From: Sulfurimonas sp.
GTDB taxonomy: Bacteria; Campylobacterota; Campylobacteria; Campylobacterales; Sulfurimonadaceae
Direction of reading: 5' to 3'
NCBI RefSeq assembly: GCF_028714975.1
Contig: NZ_JAQTLH010000004.1
Coordinates: 172,507 to 236,506 of the forward strand
DNA: 64,000 nucleotides
The translations under genes and the position numbers were made by a program. The notes beneath the pieces were generated by a model. The model saw only the letters and a program-made list of their open reading frames with translations. It made no database searches and had not been told where the DNA came from. Positions 25,965 through 35,147 of this stretch are shown here, piece by piece (the stretch's first letter is position 1; every line of letters begins with the position of its first letter).

Positions 25965-27333
25965 TTCTAAGCTCCATATAGATTATCTCTTTATCGTTTA
26001 TAGTCTCTCTTGCCGCTTCTTTAAAATGAAACTTTTTATACAACCCTATAGCTCTTTCGTTGTTGCTAAAAACTTCAAGTTTTAACTTATGAAGTTTGAG
26101 TATATCAAAAGCGTACTTTATACATGTCTCTTGAAGCGTGCTTCCTGCGCCTTTTGTTTTTTTAAAAGGGTTTGCATATAGTCCGAAATAGGCGGAGCTA
26201 TCTTTAAAATCTATTGCCATAAAGTCTATAACTCCTATATATGCGCCCTCTTTTTTTACTGCCATGTAGAGTTTTGATTTTGAAGATTTTAGCGATTCTA
26301 TATATTTTAGATGTTCTTCTAGCGTTATATCTTCTTGATTAAGCATCCACTTTTTTACGCTATCATCATTTCGCCACTCCAAAATCATTTTTTTTTCTTC
26401 AAGAGTCAAATCAACAAAATTAATAAGCTCTATCTCTTTTATTTTAGCAATCGCATCTTTTACTTTTTTAGCGTTAAATTTTTTCATTACGCTATAACCG
26501 TTTTTCTTTAGATAACTATACATCTCTTTTTGATTTTGGGCTGTTTGGATTGCCAGAAAAGGTTTTTGCATAAAGTAGACCTCATTTGCGGTTACACTTG
26601 GGGTAATGATGGCAAAATCGCTTTTTCTTACTAGTTTTGCCACTCTGTTACTATTTATATGTAAGGTTATCCACTTTTTACCTTTTGCATACTTTTTTAG
26701 CTCTTGAAGGTTTTTATTTGCCGTAGTAGTTACTACGACGGCTTTTATATTTTCAAATTTTTGAAGAATTTTGAGTATTTTTGGGTTTAGGTTTTGCGTA
26801 TCTGCTCCGCCCATTGCCAGAAAAATAGTTTTTATCGGATTATAGAGGGTAGAGGTTTTTTTCTTTTTTTCTTTTCTAAACTCATCTCTGATAAGGGTGT
26901 ATTTTGCTCCGCATCTAAGTTCACAGCCTTTGGGAACTAGATTTTTATATTTTTTTTCATCTGCATAGATATTGTGGTTTAAAAGTATATCGCAGTAGTG
27001 TTTTTCGTATGTATCGTCTAAAACCATGATTTTTAATGTCGGATTTTGAGCTTTTAGCTCTTTTTCATACTCTGTATCTATACCGTAGTGGTCAATAACG
27101 ATTAGTTCAATAGATTCTTTTTTGATTAGATCGGACAACTCTTCTATGTCATTGCTTTTTAAAAGATTTAGTTTATAACCCGATTCTATAACTTTATGGT
27201 TTATATTTCCATCTAAATCTTGTGAGGCAAAAAGTATATCTGCATCTCTAAACTGTTTCGCCAAAACCAAATCACGCATAATATGACCTGTACCGATAAT
27301 ACTAGATGAGTCGGCTCTAATGAGGATATTCAT
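25945..27333 (-). CDS. pseG: PseG-PseH fusion: UDP-sugar hydrolase plus N-acetyltransferase
   Basis: Two consecutive steps of the pseudaminic pathway are fused in 462 residues. Residues 1-300 are PseG, the GT-B hydrolase that removes UDP (ADSSSIIGTGHIMR, IDHYGID, AMGGADTQN). Residues 303-462 are a GNAT domain like PseH (LEWRNDDSVKKWM, YFGLYANPFKKTKGAG, LEVFSNNERAIGLYKKF), which acetylates the 4-amino group. The ATG at 27333 puts the His of GTGHIMR at position 17, matching the catalytic His17 reported for Campylobacter PseG. An upstream TTG (27354) would add seven residues. PseH normally acts before PseG. Confidence 0.9.
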   Translation of the reverse strand: MNILIRADSSSIIGTGHIMRDLVLAKQFRDADILFASQDLDGNINHKVIESGYKLNLLKSNDIEELSDLIKKESIELIVIDHYGIDTEYEKELKAQNPTLKIMVLDDTYEKHYCDILLNHNIYADEKKYKNLVPKGCELRCGAKYTLIRDEFRKEKKKKTSTLYNPIKTIFLAMGGADTQNLNPKILKILQKFENIKAVVVTTTANKNLQELKKYAKGKKWITLHINSNRVAKLVRKSDFAIITPSVTANEVYFMQKPFLAIQTAQNQKEMYSYLKKNGYSVMKKFNAKKVKDAIAKIKEIELINFVDLTLEEKKMILEWRNDDSVKKWMLNQEDITLEEHLKYIESLKSSKSKLYMAVKKEGAYIGVIDFMAIDFKDSSAYFGLYANPFKKTKGAGSTLQETCIKYAFDILKLHKLKLEVFSNNERAIGLYKKFHFKEAARETINDKEIIYMELRNEDRKF

Positions 27334-27347
27334 TTTAATGAGTAATA

Positions 27348-27893
27348 CTACCAAATCTTACTAAAGTCAAATGTGATTGTCTTGGAGCACTCTTGTATCT
27401 CAAACTCTACGCTCTCATCGCTTGCATCTGCTATTTTGATATATCTTCCCTCATGAAGCCTATATACCTTTGCCATGTTTTCATCCGGATTTACGATGAT
27501 ATAGTACTCTACACCCTCTTTTTCATAGATGTTAAATTTTATACCCGTATCTTTTTTGGCAGTGGATTTTGAGAGAACTTCAAAAATGATTTTTGGCGCT
27601 TTTGTGATGTATGCTTCATTTTTTGGTATATGGCAAATCACGCTGTTGTCTGGCTGAAGAATTGTGTCTTCGCTTATTTTCCAATCAATCGGTAGGAGTG
27701 CTTGACAAGCTTTGCATCCATCAAGCGCCTCATCCAAATAACGACCAATTTTATTGCTAATACTTTGATGCTTTATCATCGGGGCGGGACTCATGGCGTA
27801 TGCCACACCGTTTATCAACTCCCAATTACCCTCCCAAAGTTTATACTCTTCATAAGTGTAGTACGGAAAATCTTCAATTTTTAGTGCGCCCAT
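27348..27893 (-). CDS. Uma2-family (DUF820) putative endonuclease
   Basis: The 181-residue protein has the Uma2 pattern: YTYEEYKLW, ELINGVAYAMSPAP, LQPDNSVIC, KIIFEVLSKSTAKKD and EGVEYYIIVNPD. The Asp and Glu of a PD-(D/E)xK-like nuclease site appear intact. The family is abundant in cyanobacteria, with unknown roles, often linked to mobile DNA. It interrupts the order pseF-pseGH, with 14 bases to pseGH and 33 to pseF. The ATG at 27893 has AGGAG eight bases upstream and is preferred over a TTG two codons earlier. No sugar-related role is evident. Confidence 0.85.
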   Translation of the reverse strand: MGALKIEDFPYYTYEEYKLWEGNWELINGVAYAMSPAPMIKHQSISNKIGRYLDEALDGCKACQALLPIDWKISEDTILQPDNSVICHIPKNEAYITKAPKIIFEVLSKSTAKKDTGIKFNIYEKEGVEYYIIVNPDENMAKVYRLHEGRYIKIADASDESVEFEIQECSKTITFDFSKIW

Positions 27894-27926
27894 AAGCAAC
27901 TCCTATGTTTTGGTTTATTTATTGTA

Positions 27927-28622
27927 CTAGATTTTTGTTAAAACCTCATACATAAACTCCGCTCTCTCCCAATCTTCAAGCGTGTCGATGTCTTGGACTA
28001 AATGGCGAGGTAAAATAATGGGAATGCTGTCTTTTGCGAACATTATCTCATTTGATGTTTTGTTGAGTTTTGTCCAGTAAAATTGTCCGGCATCTTGATA
28101 TGCTTCTTCCAAATCTTGGCTTCTTTTATAGTAATTTTGCGGCCAAAACATCTCGCATCTGCCGTTTTCATCTACTTTAAAAGTTCGCCAAATCGGAAAA
28201 GGCATAGAAGTAGCCGAAAAAGCGTTAATAGCATCGGAATTTTTAAGCGCTTCAAACCCCTCTACCAGATATTTTGATTGTAAAAGCGGAGCGGTAGCGT
28301 AAATAGTACACTCATAGTCATACTTTTCGCCTCTCTCTCGCAGGTAGGCTAAGGCGTGGTCAATCACATCTTTGGTATTTGTAAAATCATCGCTCAGCTC
28401 TTTGGGGCGTAAAAACGGAACCTCCGCACCATACTCTTTTGCTATCTTTGCTATCTCTTCATCGTCGGTCGTAACTATGACTTTCTCAAAAAGATTAGAT
28501 TTTAATGCGGCTTCTATGGAGTAGGCAATGAGCGGTTTGCCAAAAAAATCTCTTATATTTTTTCGTGGAATCCGCTTGCTTCCGCCTCGTGCAGGTATTA
28601 TAGCAATAGCATTTTTTTTCAT
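27927..28622 (-). CDS. pseF: Pseudaminic acid cytidylyltransferase
   Basis: PseF activates pseudaminic acid with CTP to CMP-pseudaminic acid, the donor for Maf. The 231-residue protein has the nucleotide loop IIPARGGSKRIPRKN, IVTTDDEEIA and QDAGQFYW of the NeuA/PseF group. It follows pseC with a one-base overlap of stop and start. In Helicobacter pseF is fused to pseG; here pseG is fused to pseH instead and the Uma2 gene lies between. Confidence 0.93.
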   Translation of the reverse strand: MKKNAIAIIPARGGSKRIPRKNIRDFFGKPLIAYSIEAALKSNLFEKVIVTTDDEEIAKIAKEYGAEVPFLRPKELSDDFTNTKDVIDHALAYLRERGEKYDYECTIYATAPLLQSKYLVEGFEALKNSDAINAFSATSMPFPIWRTFKVDENGRCEMFWPQNYYKRSQDLEEAYQDAGQFYWTKLNKTSNEIMFAKDSIPIILPRHLVQDIDTLEDWERAEFMYEVLTKI

Positions 28623-29749
28623 TAAAAGCTACACCCTTTATCTGAATATTTATGTAAAATTTCTAAAAATGTATCCGCAACAAACGAAGCATCTTCTTGT
28701 GTCATCTTTTGATGGCATGGAATGGAGATCTCGCTTTTGTAAAAATCATCTGCAACTTGCAGTGAGATATTGCCAAAATGTTCTTTGTAGAAACTGTTTT
28801 GATAGATGGGTTTGTAGTGAACCTGTACACCGATACCTCTCTCTTGAAGCTCTCTAAAAATATCCTCTTTTTTGCAATGAAACTCAGGGTTTAGAATGAT
28901 AGGGTAGAGATGTCTTGAGCTAATCATATTTGATGGGATTTTTTGAGTGATAAAAAATTTTTCGTCTTCAAATCTCTCATCGTAGTAAGCAGCAATCTTA
29001 TTTCGTGTTTTTACAAAGCTCTCAAGTTTTTTGAGCTGGCTGATTCCTAGCGCTGCGGCGATTTCCGTGAGTCTAAAGTTATGACCTAAACTTACCATGT
29101 CGGAATTCCATAACTCTTTTTTAATCATGCCGTGTGAGCGAAAGAGCCTTAGTTCTTTTGCCCATTCGTCATTGTCGGTTAAAACAGCTCCGCCTTCGCC
29201 GGTTGTTATCGGCTTTATGGCGTGAAAACTAAGAATTGTCATATCGGCGAATGAGCCGATTTTTTGTCCCTCTACACTTGAGCCAAGAGCATGAGAGGCG
29301 TCATCTATAAAAAGAAGATTATATTTTTGCGCAATATCGGCTATTTTTGACATCTCAAGAGGTTTTCCCGCAAAATCAACCCCCACAATGGCTTTTGTTC
29401 GTGGAGTTATAAGCTTTTCGATTAATCTTTCATCCATATTTCCGTCAAGCTTTATATCGCACCAGATGGGTTTCGCACCAAGGGAGACGAACATATTTGA
29501 AGTAGCTACAAAACTTAGGGGAGTTGTAATTATCTCATCATCTTTTTCTATTTTGCAAACCGTATAGGCTCCAAGAAGCGCAGAAGTTGCAGAATTAAAA
29601 ACAACGGCATGTTTAGCCCCTGTATAGCTGCAAAGCGCTTTTTCAAACTCTTCAACTTTTGCGCCCTGAGTTAAAAATGGACCCTTTAAAACCTCTACAA
29701 CCGCGTCGATATCGTCTTGCTCTATTAGTTGAGTAGAGTATGGAATCAT
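28622..29749 (-). CDS. pseC: UDP-4-amino-4,6-dideoxy-N-acetyl-beta-L-altrosamine transaminase
   Basis: PseC aminates the 4-keto sugar made by PseB. This DegT-family protein (375 residues) has FNSATSALLGAY, FIDDASHALG and the Schiff-base Lys179 in FHAIKPITTGEGG. It directly follows pseB with no spacer (stop TAG then ATG). The order pseB-pseC-pseF is that of Helicobacter and Campylobacter clusters, which distinguishes it from the second aminotransferase at 21672-22970. Confidence 0.93.
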   Translation of the reverse strand: MIPYSTQLIEQDDIDAVVEVLKGPFLTQGAKVEEFEKALCSYTGAKHAVVFNSATSALLGAYTVCKIEKDDEIITTPLSFVATSNMFVSLGAKPIWCDIKLDGNMDERLIEKLITPRTKAIVGVDFAGKPLEMSKIADIAQKYNLLFIDDASHALGSSVEGQKIGSFADMTILSFHAIKPITTGEGGAVLTDNDEWAKELRLFRSHGMIKKELWNSDMVSLGHNFRLTEIAAALGISQLKKLESFVKTRNKIAAYYDERFEDEKFFITQKIPSNMISSRHLYPIILNPEFHCKKEDIFRELQERGIGVQVHYKPIYQNSFYKEHFGNISLQVADDFYKSEISIPCHQKMTQEDASFVADTFLEILHKYSDKGCSF

Positions 29750-30769
<1,020 letters not shown>

Positions 30770-30814
30770 TTATAATACAAGATTTAAAGCAATAAGAGTA
30801 CCATATTGAATATA

Positions 30815-32206
30815 CTAGTTTTTAGAGTTTGCTTGTGAATCTATCAGCATTTTTAGTGATGAAAATTGAGAATTCAGCTTGCTAATCATAGAGTCGTAAG
30901 CAGCAAATTTGGCAGTCATTGTTGCATAACGGCTATCAAGTGATTTTTGTGCAGACGTTTTGTTTTTTGTTAGACTTGTTGCCTCTGTTTTTAAGCTTTT
31001 TTCATAGTTGCTTAGTAGTTTATCTGCACCTGTGTAATTTTTCATTTTATCATCTATGGTTTCAAATATACCCGTTTTTTCAACCCCTTTGCTATCCACT
31101 CCACCTGAAAAAAACAGCCTTACCGCAGTCGGATCATCTCTTAGTTTGCTGTCTAAAACTGTTTTATCAAAACTCATTTTTCCATTTTCATCCGTTGTAA
31201 TCCCGAAGTTAGATAAAGAGTTGCCGTCTGAGCCAAACGCTGTTACGGTTTTTGCCAAATCTCTTGAAATTGATTTTATGAAGCTGTCTTTGCTAAATAT
31301 CCCTTCAGTACTTTTTTCTTTGTCACTTGCAGTCATATCTTTTAGGTTTGACATAAGCGTGTTATAGCTGCTTACAAATAGTTTCAATTCATCTGTAACC
31401 GGCGAGTAATCACTGGCTATATTAACATTAGAGGAATCTCCCTCTTTTTTTAAGGTTATATTTAAACCATAAATTAAATCATCTATATTATTTGTCGGTC
31501 TTGTGGTTGTGATGCCGTTATATTTAAAAGTTGCATCGGAAGCAGTTTGTATCTTTTGGTAACCGTTAGGATTTGTTGTTGCATTATAAGCGTTAAATAA
31601 AGCTGCATTTAGAAAACCGGCTCCACCGCTTCCATCCGTATCTGTTATGGTTAATGCTTGAGCGCTTCCCGTCTCTTTTGAAGATATGACTAAGTTGTAT
31701 GCTCCATCACCTGTTTTAAGCACGGAAGCAGAGACACTATCTCCTGCAGTATCTGTTATAGCTTGGGCAAGATCTTCAAGCGTAGTTGTAGCAGTGTAGG
31801 CAATATTAAAACTATTTATCTTAAGCACTCCGGCACCTGAGGCAATTGAAGTAGTCTTGTCTGCGACAGCACCGAGTTTTGTTATATCTTTTTTTGCAAG
31901 TGTAACTGTTTCAAGTGAAAATGATTCAACATTTGCCCCAGAGTTTACGGACACTTCAGCACTTCCGCTGACATTTACGCTTTTTTTGTCAAAAACAGTG
32001 TCATACTTAAGAGTTGAGCTGTTTGTACCTAAGCCGCTCATAAGCGAAGAGAGAAGCTTATAAGCCTCTTGTTTTTGGGTATTTAAAGTAATTTTGCTCT
32101 CGATAGGTTTTATGGTTCTTCCTTGATCAACATTTTTTAGCTGATCTAAAACATCTGCGGTTAAAACCCCAGAACCAATTCCTAATGAACTTACAGTTCC
32201 AGCCAT
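30815..32206 (-). CDS. fliD: Flagellar filament cap protein
   Basis: FliD forms the cap under which flagellin subunits fold at the growing filament tip. The 463-residue protein has the N-terminal SSLGIGSGVLTADVLDQLK motif, an FliD core with a flagellin hook IN segment, and a C-terminal coiled coil (SLDSRYATMTAKFAAYDSMISKLNSQ, split by loops). The ATG follows AAAGGA, with a sigma-28-like promoter upstream. It is divergent from fliS and precedes pseB. It is shorter than Campylobacter FliD (about 640), the difference being in the outer domains. Confidence 0.93.
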   Translation of the reverse strand: MAGTVSSLGIGSGVLTADVLDQLKNVDQGRTIKPIESKITLNTQKQEAYKLLSSLMSGLGTNSSTLKYDTVFDKKSVNVSGSAEVSVNSGANVESFSLETVTLAKKDITKLGAVADKTTSIASGAGVLKINSFNIAYTATTTLEDLAQAITDTAGDSVSASVLKTGDGAYNLVISSKETGSAQALTITDTDGSGGAGFLNAALFNAYNATTNPNGYQKIQTASDATFKYNGITTTRPTNNIDDLIYGLNITLKKEGDSSNVNIASDYSPVTDELKLFVSSYNTLMSNLKDMTASDKEKSTEGIFSKDSFIKSISRDLAKTVTAFGSDGNSLSNFGITTDENGKMSFDKTVLDSKLRDDPTAVRLFFSGGVDSKGVEKTGIFETIDDKMKNYTGADKLLSNYEKSLKTEATSLTKNKTSAQKSLDSRYATMTAKFAAYDSMISKLNSQFSSLKMLIDSQANSKN

Positions 32207-32259
32207 CTCAAATCCTTTAAGTAAGGTTTTTTAAAACCCATTTTATATGTAATATAGCT

Positions 32260-32288
32260 AAATCGGCTAAATGCAATTATAATTTAAA
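32260..32288 (-). promoter_or_regulatory. Sigma-28-like promoter of fliD
   Basis: On the minus strand TTTAAATT (32288-32281) is followed after 13 bases by GCCGATTT (32267-32260), a good FliA -10 element. The transcript would start roughly 45 bases before the fliD ATG. A short inverted repeat (GGTTTTTTAAAACC, 32225-32238) lies in the leader. Confidence 0.7.
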
Positions 32289-32323
32289 TGCTTTTATTAT
32301 ATAGAGCTTTTTTATATTTTTGG

Positions 32324-32350
32324 TTAAAGAAATAAAATTTTTGTCGATAT
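32324..32350 (+). promoter_or_regulatory. Sigma-28 promoter of fliS
   Basis: TTAAAGAA (32324-32331) and GTCGATAT (32343-32350) with an 11-base spacer fit the FliA consensus well. The promoter lies 31 bases before the fliS ATG and is back-to-back with the fliD promoter. Confidence 0.8.
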
Positions 32351-32381
32351 ACATTCTAATAAACAAATTAAGGATTTAAAA

Positions 32382-32744
32382 ATGTATGGTAATGTAGCTC
32401 ATAACATTTATTCGCAAAATAATGTAGGGATAGAGTCTCCTGCAAAACTAATAGAGATGCTCTACGAGGGAGTACTTCGTTTTAATGCTCAAGCAAAAAA
32501 AGCTATAAAAGACGGTAATGTTGAGAAGAGAGTTTATTGGATAAACCGTTCAACAGCGATAATAACAGAGCTTATAAATGTGCTTGATAAATCTCAAGGG
32601 GATATTTCACTTTATCTTGAGGGGCTTTATAAATATCAAATTCAACTTTTAACATTTGCCAACATGAATAGAGATGAGAGCAAACTTGACGAAGTCAGCA
32701 AAGTTTTTAAGTCTCTTATAGAAGCGTGGAGAGAGTCAAATTAA
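32382..32744 (+). CDS. fliS: Flagellin export chaperone FliS
   Basis: FliS binds the disordered C-terminus of flagellin and keeps it unfolded until export. The 120-residue all-helical protein has the family features: AHNIYSQNNVGIESPAKLIEMLYEG at the N-terminus (split over two helices), and YKYQIQLLTFAN near the end. AAGGA precedes the ATG. The stop overlaps the next start (TAATG), so the two are coupled. Confidence 0.94.
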   Translation: MYGNVAHNIYSQNNVGIESPAKLIEMLYEGVLRFNAQAKKAIKDGNVEKRVYWINRSTAIITELINVLDKSQGDISLYLEGLYKYQIQLLTFANMNRDESKLDEVSKVFKSLIEAWRESN

Positions 32745-32998
32745 TGTGGCTTGAGGAGTTGCAAATTGCTATAATCGAAAAAGATGCGCAAAAAATAGAT
32801 GAATTGGTAAGTGTTCCGCTCAAATTTGACACTACTGATGAAATGAAGAGCGCCATGTATCTTTTAGCTGAAGCCTCCAAACTGTTACATGAGTTAAAAG
32901 AGGAGACAAATCAGACGATGATACAGCTTAGAAAAAATATTAATTTTTTAAACTCAACTCAAGAACAAACGCCAAGTAAATTTGATGTTTGTTCATAG
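32744..32998 (+). CDS. Small FliT-like protein downstream of fliS
   Basis: This is an 84-residue helical protein starting MWLEELQIAIIEKDA from an ATG that overlaps the fliS stop (TAATG). An earlier in-frame start at 32726 would lie inside fliS. It has two or three helices rich in Glu, Lys and Leu. Position after fliD/fliS is where FliT, the FliD chaperone, is found in other bacteria, but sequence similarity to FliT is weak. The function is inferred from context only. Its stop overlaps the convergent SDR gene by six bases. Confidence 0.65.
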   Translation: MWLEELQIAIIEKDAQKIDELVSVPLKFDTTDEMKSAMYLLAEASKLLHELKEETNQTMIQLRKNINFLNSTQEQTPSKFDVCS

Positions 32999-33688
32999 CT
33001 TTTTTTTAGCTATTCCAAAATTTAAACTTCTTAGGGTGTATTCGCTTACAACAGCACCTTTTCTCATACTAAGTATGTGCTCAACCGCGTCGGCAATATC
33101 CGAAACGAGGAGTTTTTCATCTTCATTTGCACTTGTTTCAAATCTAAGCTCATTATAAAAATTGCTCTGGGTCATATCTGGGTTTATATTTGTAACGCTT
33201 AGTGCACTTTTCCTCGTCTCTTCAAAAAGAGAGTCCCCAAATGCTTTTAATCCGCTTTTTGTAGCACTGTAAACTCCTGCAAATTTGCTTGACTTTAGCG
33301 CTTCTATGGAGTTTATATTAATGAGATAGCCGCTGTTTTTTTTCAAATCACGCAGCAGAGCGTTTGTAAGCAGCATGGGAGCGGTGAGATTTAAAAAGAC
33401 CATATCGGTAATGGTTTTTGCACTTAACTCTTCATGCGGCTCAAATCTGCCAAATCCTGCGCAATTTATCAGTATATAGATATCTTTGTTTGAGAGATTT
33501 TCACATATTTCAAGGCTTGAGGCTTCGTTTGACAAATCTGCTTGCAGCGGTTTAAAAAACTCACTCTCAAAATCCTCTTTTTTAATATTTCTGCTTACGC
33601 CGATTACTTCATAACCGAGTTTTAACAATCTTGCCGTTATCTCTTTGCCGATTCCGCTGCTAGCACCGGTTACTACAACTTTTTTCAA
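32993..33688 (-). CDS. Short-chain dehydrogenase/reductase
   Basis: A classical SDR of 231 residues with the NAD(P) loop VTGASSGIGKEI, the structural NCAGFG motif (NNAG variant), the catalytic Ser of NINSIEAL and YSATKSG with Tyr-x-x-x-Lys. It is coupled by a four-base overlap to the nucleoside-phosphorylase-like gene upstream. The substrate is not predictable; the position after the flagellar genes is probably accidental because it is on the opposite strand and convergent. Confidence 0.87.
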   Translation of the reverse strand: MKKVVVTGASSGIGKEITARLLKLGYEVIGVSRNIKKEDFESEFFKPLQADLSNEASSLEICENLSNKDIYILINCAGFGRFEPHEELSAKTITDMVFLNLTAPMLLTNALLRDLKKNSGYLININSIEALKSSKFAGVYSATKSGLKAFGDSLFEETRKSALSVTNINPDMTQSNFYNELRFETSANEDEKLLVSDIADAVEHILSMRKGAVVSEYTLRSLNFGIAKKKL

Positions 33689-34218
33689 GCTTCAACCTCT
33701 CTCATAATCTCATCAATTACACTAAAAATCAATTTTTTGCTGCCCTCTTTTGTAACCTTGCTTGGCTCAAAATGATCACTTACCACTTTATAGATATAGC
33801 GGTTTTTAAACCCTTTTGTCGCTGCAAAAAAACCAAATGATTCCATATCGGCAATCTCATATAAATCTTGGTAAACTTCACTCTCTTTGCATGTAAGCGT
33901 ATTTAAAATATTTTCATCAATTATATATTTTTTATCTTCATACATTATAGAGCCTATCTTTAAAAGCTTACCGATTTTATGTTTTTTATTTGCTCCGCAG
34001 ATACCTACATTTATGAAAATATCGCTTTTTTGCGGTTTACAATTTTCAATAATCGCATATGTTGCGTTTTTTGCATTATCAACACCTATGCCGCTAATAA
34101 TCAGCTTTAAATCTTTACCTTCAAAAAGAGTAAAATTACCGCATTTGGTTTTGGCTAACTTATATTTATCCACAAATGCCTGTGCTTCCGATTTTAGTGC
34201 CATTACTATATATAACAT
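33685..34218 (-). CDS. Nucleoside-phosphorylase-like protein (PNP/MTAN superfamily)
   Basis: The protein is about 177 residues, shorter than MTAN (about 230). It has IVMALKSEAQAF at the N-terminus, LIISGIGVDNA, INVGICGAN (GxCG type), ADMESFGFFAA (the Met-Glu ribose site) and KVVSDHFEPS with the catalytic-type Asp, so the fold and base/ribose site look intact. ATG 34218 or ATG 34203 could be the start; a -10-like TACAAT sits directly before the former, so the later one is possible. A fuller MTAN for futalosine metabolism would be elsewhere. Confidence 0.65.
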   Translation of the reverse strand: MLYIVMALKSEAQAFVDKYKLAKTKCGNFTLFEGKDLKLIISGIGVDNAKNATYAIIENCKPQKSDIFINVGICGANKKHKIGKLLKIGSIMYEDKKYIIDENILNTLTCKESEVYQDLYEIADMESFGFFAATKGFKNRYIYKVVSDHFEPSKVTKEGSKKLIFSVIDEIMREVEA

Positions 34219-34289
34219 GCAACATTGTATCAAAATTGTTATTTTTTATGCTAAAATCATGTTAAAAAAACTAGCATTGGAGTGTGGAT

Positions 34290-34628
34290 ATGCCTATTTT
34301 AGATGCAGATTATTCAAATATAGACCATGAAGAGATGGCAATATCGATAGGACTTAAACCAAAACATGTTCCGATGTTAATCGCTAGTTTTTTTGAAGAG
34401 ACGGAAGCGATTTTAAATACTCTTAAAGAGTCTATAATTATAAGAGATTACCACAATATAAGATTAAATGCACATGCTATAAAAGGAAGTGCAGGAAATC
34501 TTAGATTTAACGAAGTGTATGAGATGGCAAAAGAGATAGAGTTTGCAGCTGCCGAGCAAAAGAACAATTTTGAGTATGAGAGTTATCATCAGGCTATCAA
34601 GAGCGCAATCGGAACAATTTCGATTTAG
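34290..34628 (+). CDS. Histidine phosphotransfer (HPt) domain protein
   Basis: The 112-residue protein is a single HPt four-helix bundle with the phosphorylatable His in NAHAIKGSAGNLRF. HPt proteins shuttle phosphoryl groups between receiver domains of hybrid kinases and response regulators. It is alone, with no kinase next to it, and starts at ATG 34290 after GGAG. Partners could be any of the hybrid kinases or receivers in the genome. A GTG six bases upstream is a less likely start. Confidence 0.85.
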   Translation: MPILDADYSNIDHEEMAISIGLKPKHVPMLIASFFEETEAILNTLKESIIIRDYHNIRLNAHAIKGSAGNLRFNEVYEMAKEIEFAAAEQKNNFEYESYHQAIKSAIGTISI

Positions 34629-34654
34629 CTCTTTGTTATTTTAGCTTTTTTAGC

Positions 34655-34660
34655 TATAAT
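34655..34660 (+). promoter_or_regulatory. Sigma-70 -10 box of the SRP RNA gene
   Basis: TATAAT lies six bases before the predicted 5' end of the SRP RNA. A T-rich stretch precedes it, as is common for epsilonproteobacterial promoters. Confidence 0.65.
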
Positions 34661-34665
34661 TCCGT

Positions 34666-34772
34666 CGCTTCTCTTTAGACCTGTGCAATAGCATTTTGAG
34701 ACATTGTGTCAGGGTAGGAATACAGCAGCACACCTTGATGTGTTATGTGCCGCAGGTATCTGGAGAGAAGTA
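34666..34772 (+). ncRNA. ffs: Signal recognition particle RNA, small bacterial type (4.5S)
   Basis: The transcript folds as one long hairpin. The 5' arm CTTCTC...GACCTG pairs with the 3' arm CAGGT...GAGAAG. The apical domain holds the conserved Ffh-binding internal loops and tetraloop region, GTGTCAGGGTAGGAATACAG followed by CAGCACACC. A TATAAT lies just upstream and a T-run (TTTTTT) just downstream, giving promoter and terminator. The ends are estimated to within a few bases. With Ffh it targets membrane proteins to the translocon. Confidence 0.92.
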
Positions 34773-34852
34773 CTTTTTTAACACTGCTTCTGCTAAATTT
34801 CTTCAAATAAAAATAATCAAACCTTTAAGCAATGTGATATAGCTAAGAGAGC

Positions 34853-35080
34853 TCAATCTTTTCTATGTTTAGAAATCCCGCATGCCTGATTTGGTTTTGG
34901 CGGGTTGTTTTTTAAGTAGGTCAAATCTTCTAGAGTTTGTGTCAAAACTCTCTTTTGCTGCAGCAGAGGAAGCATACGGTTGTCTTTTTCATTCATCGGT
35001 AAGCTCATATCTTGTAGAATAGCTTCGACTTCTTTATCTAAATCTTTGAGTGCGTTGTTGATATGTTTAATAGAATTCAT
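34853..35080 (-). CDS. Small conserved-looking protein of unknown function
   Basis: A 75-residue open frame from ATG with no clear ribosome site. It has a predicted helical, probably coiled-coil body (INNALKDLDKEVEAILQDM, QKRVLTQTLEDLTYLKN) and a basic tail with one Cys (QACGISKHRKD). I do not recognise the family. It sits on the opposite strand between the SRP RNA gene and rpmI in a region otherwise free of coding signal. It may be real, given its regular heptad spacing. Confidence 0.55.
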   Translation of the reverse strand: MNSIKHINNALKDLDKEVEAILQDMSLPMNEKDNRMLPLLQQKRVLTQTLEDLTYLKNNPPKPNQACGISKHRKD

Positions 35081-35114
35081 GGCATTAGTATAGCAAAATT
35101 TTAAAATATTTGGG

Positions 35115-35120
35115 TATAAT
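35115..35120 (+). promoter_or_regulatory. Sigma-70 -10 box of rpmI-rplT
   Basis: TATAAT preceded by TTTGGG, 28 bases before the rpmI start. No convincing -35 box is visible; the upstream sequence is T/A-rich. Confidence 0.6.
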
Positions 35121-35147
35121 TGCGCTCCAATTTATAAAGGAGTTTCG

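Noticed and set aside
27354..27354. TTG start for the pseGH gene
   Set aside because: It adds seven residues, overlaps the Uma2 gene, and shifts the catalytic His away from position 17.
32994..33013. ATAGCT-T7-AGCTAT as an intrinsic terminator between fliT-like gene and SDR
   Set aside because: The stem is only six weak base pairs and lies within coding sequence of both ends; too weak to call.
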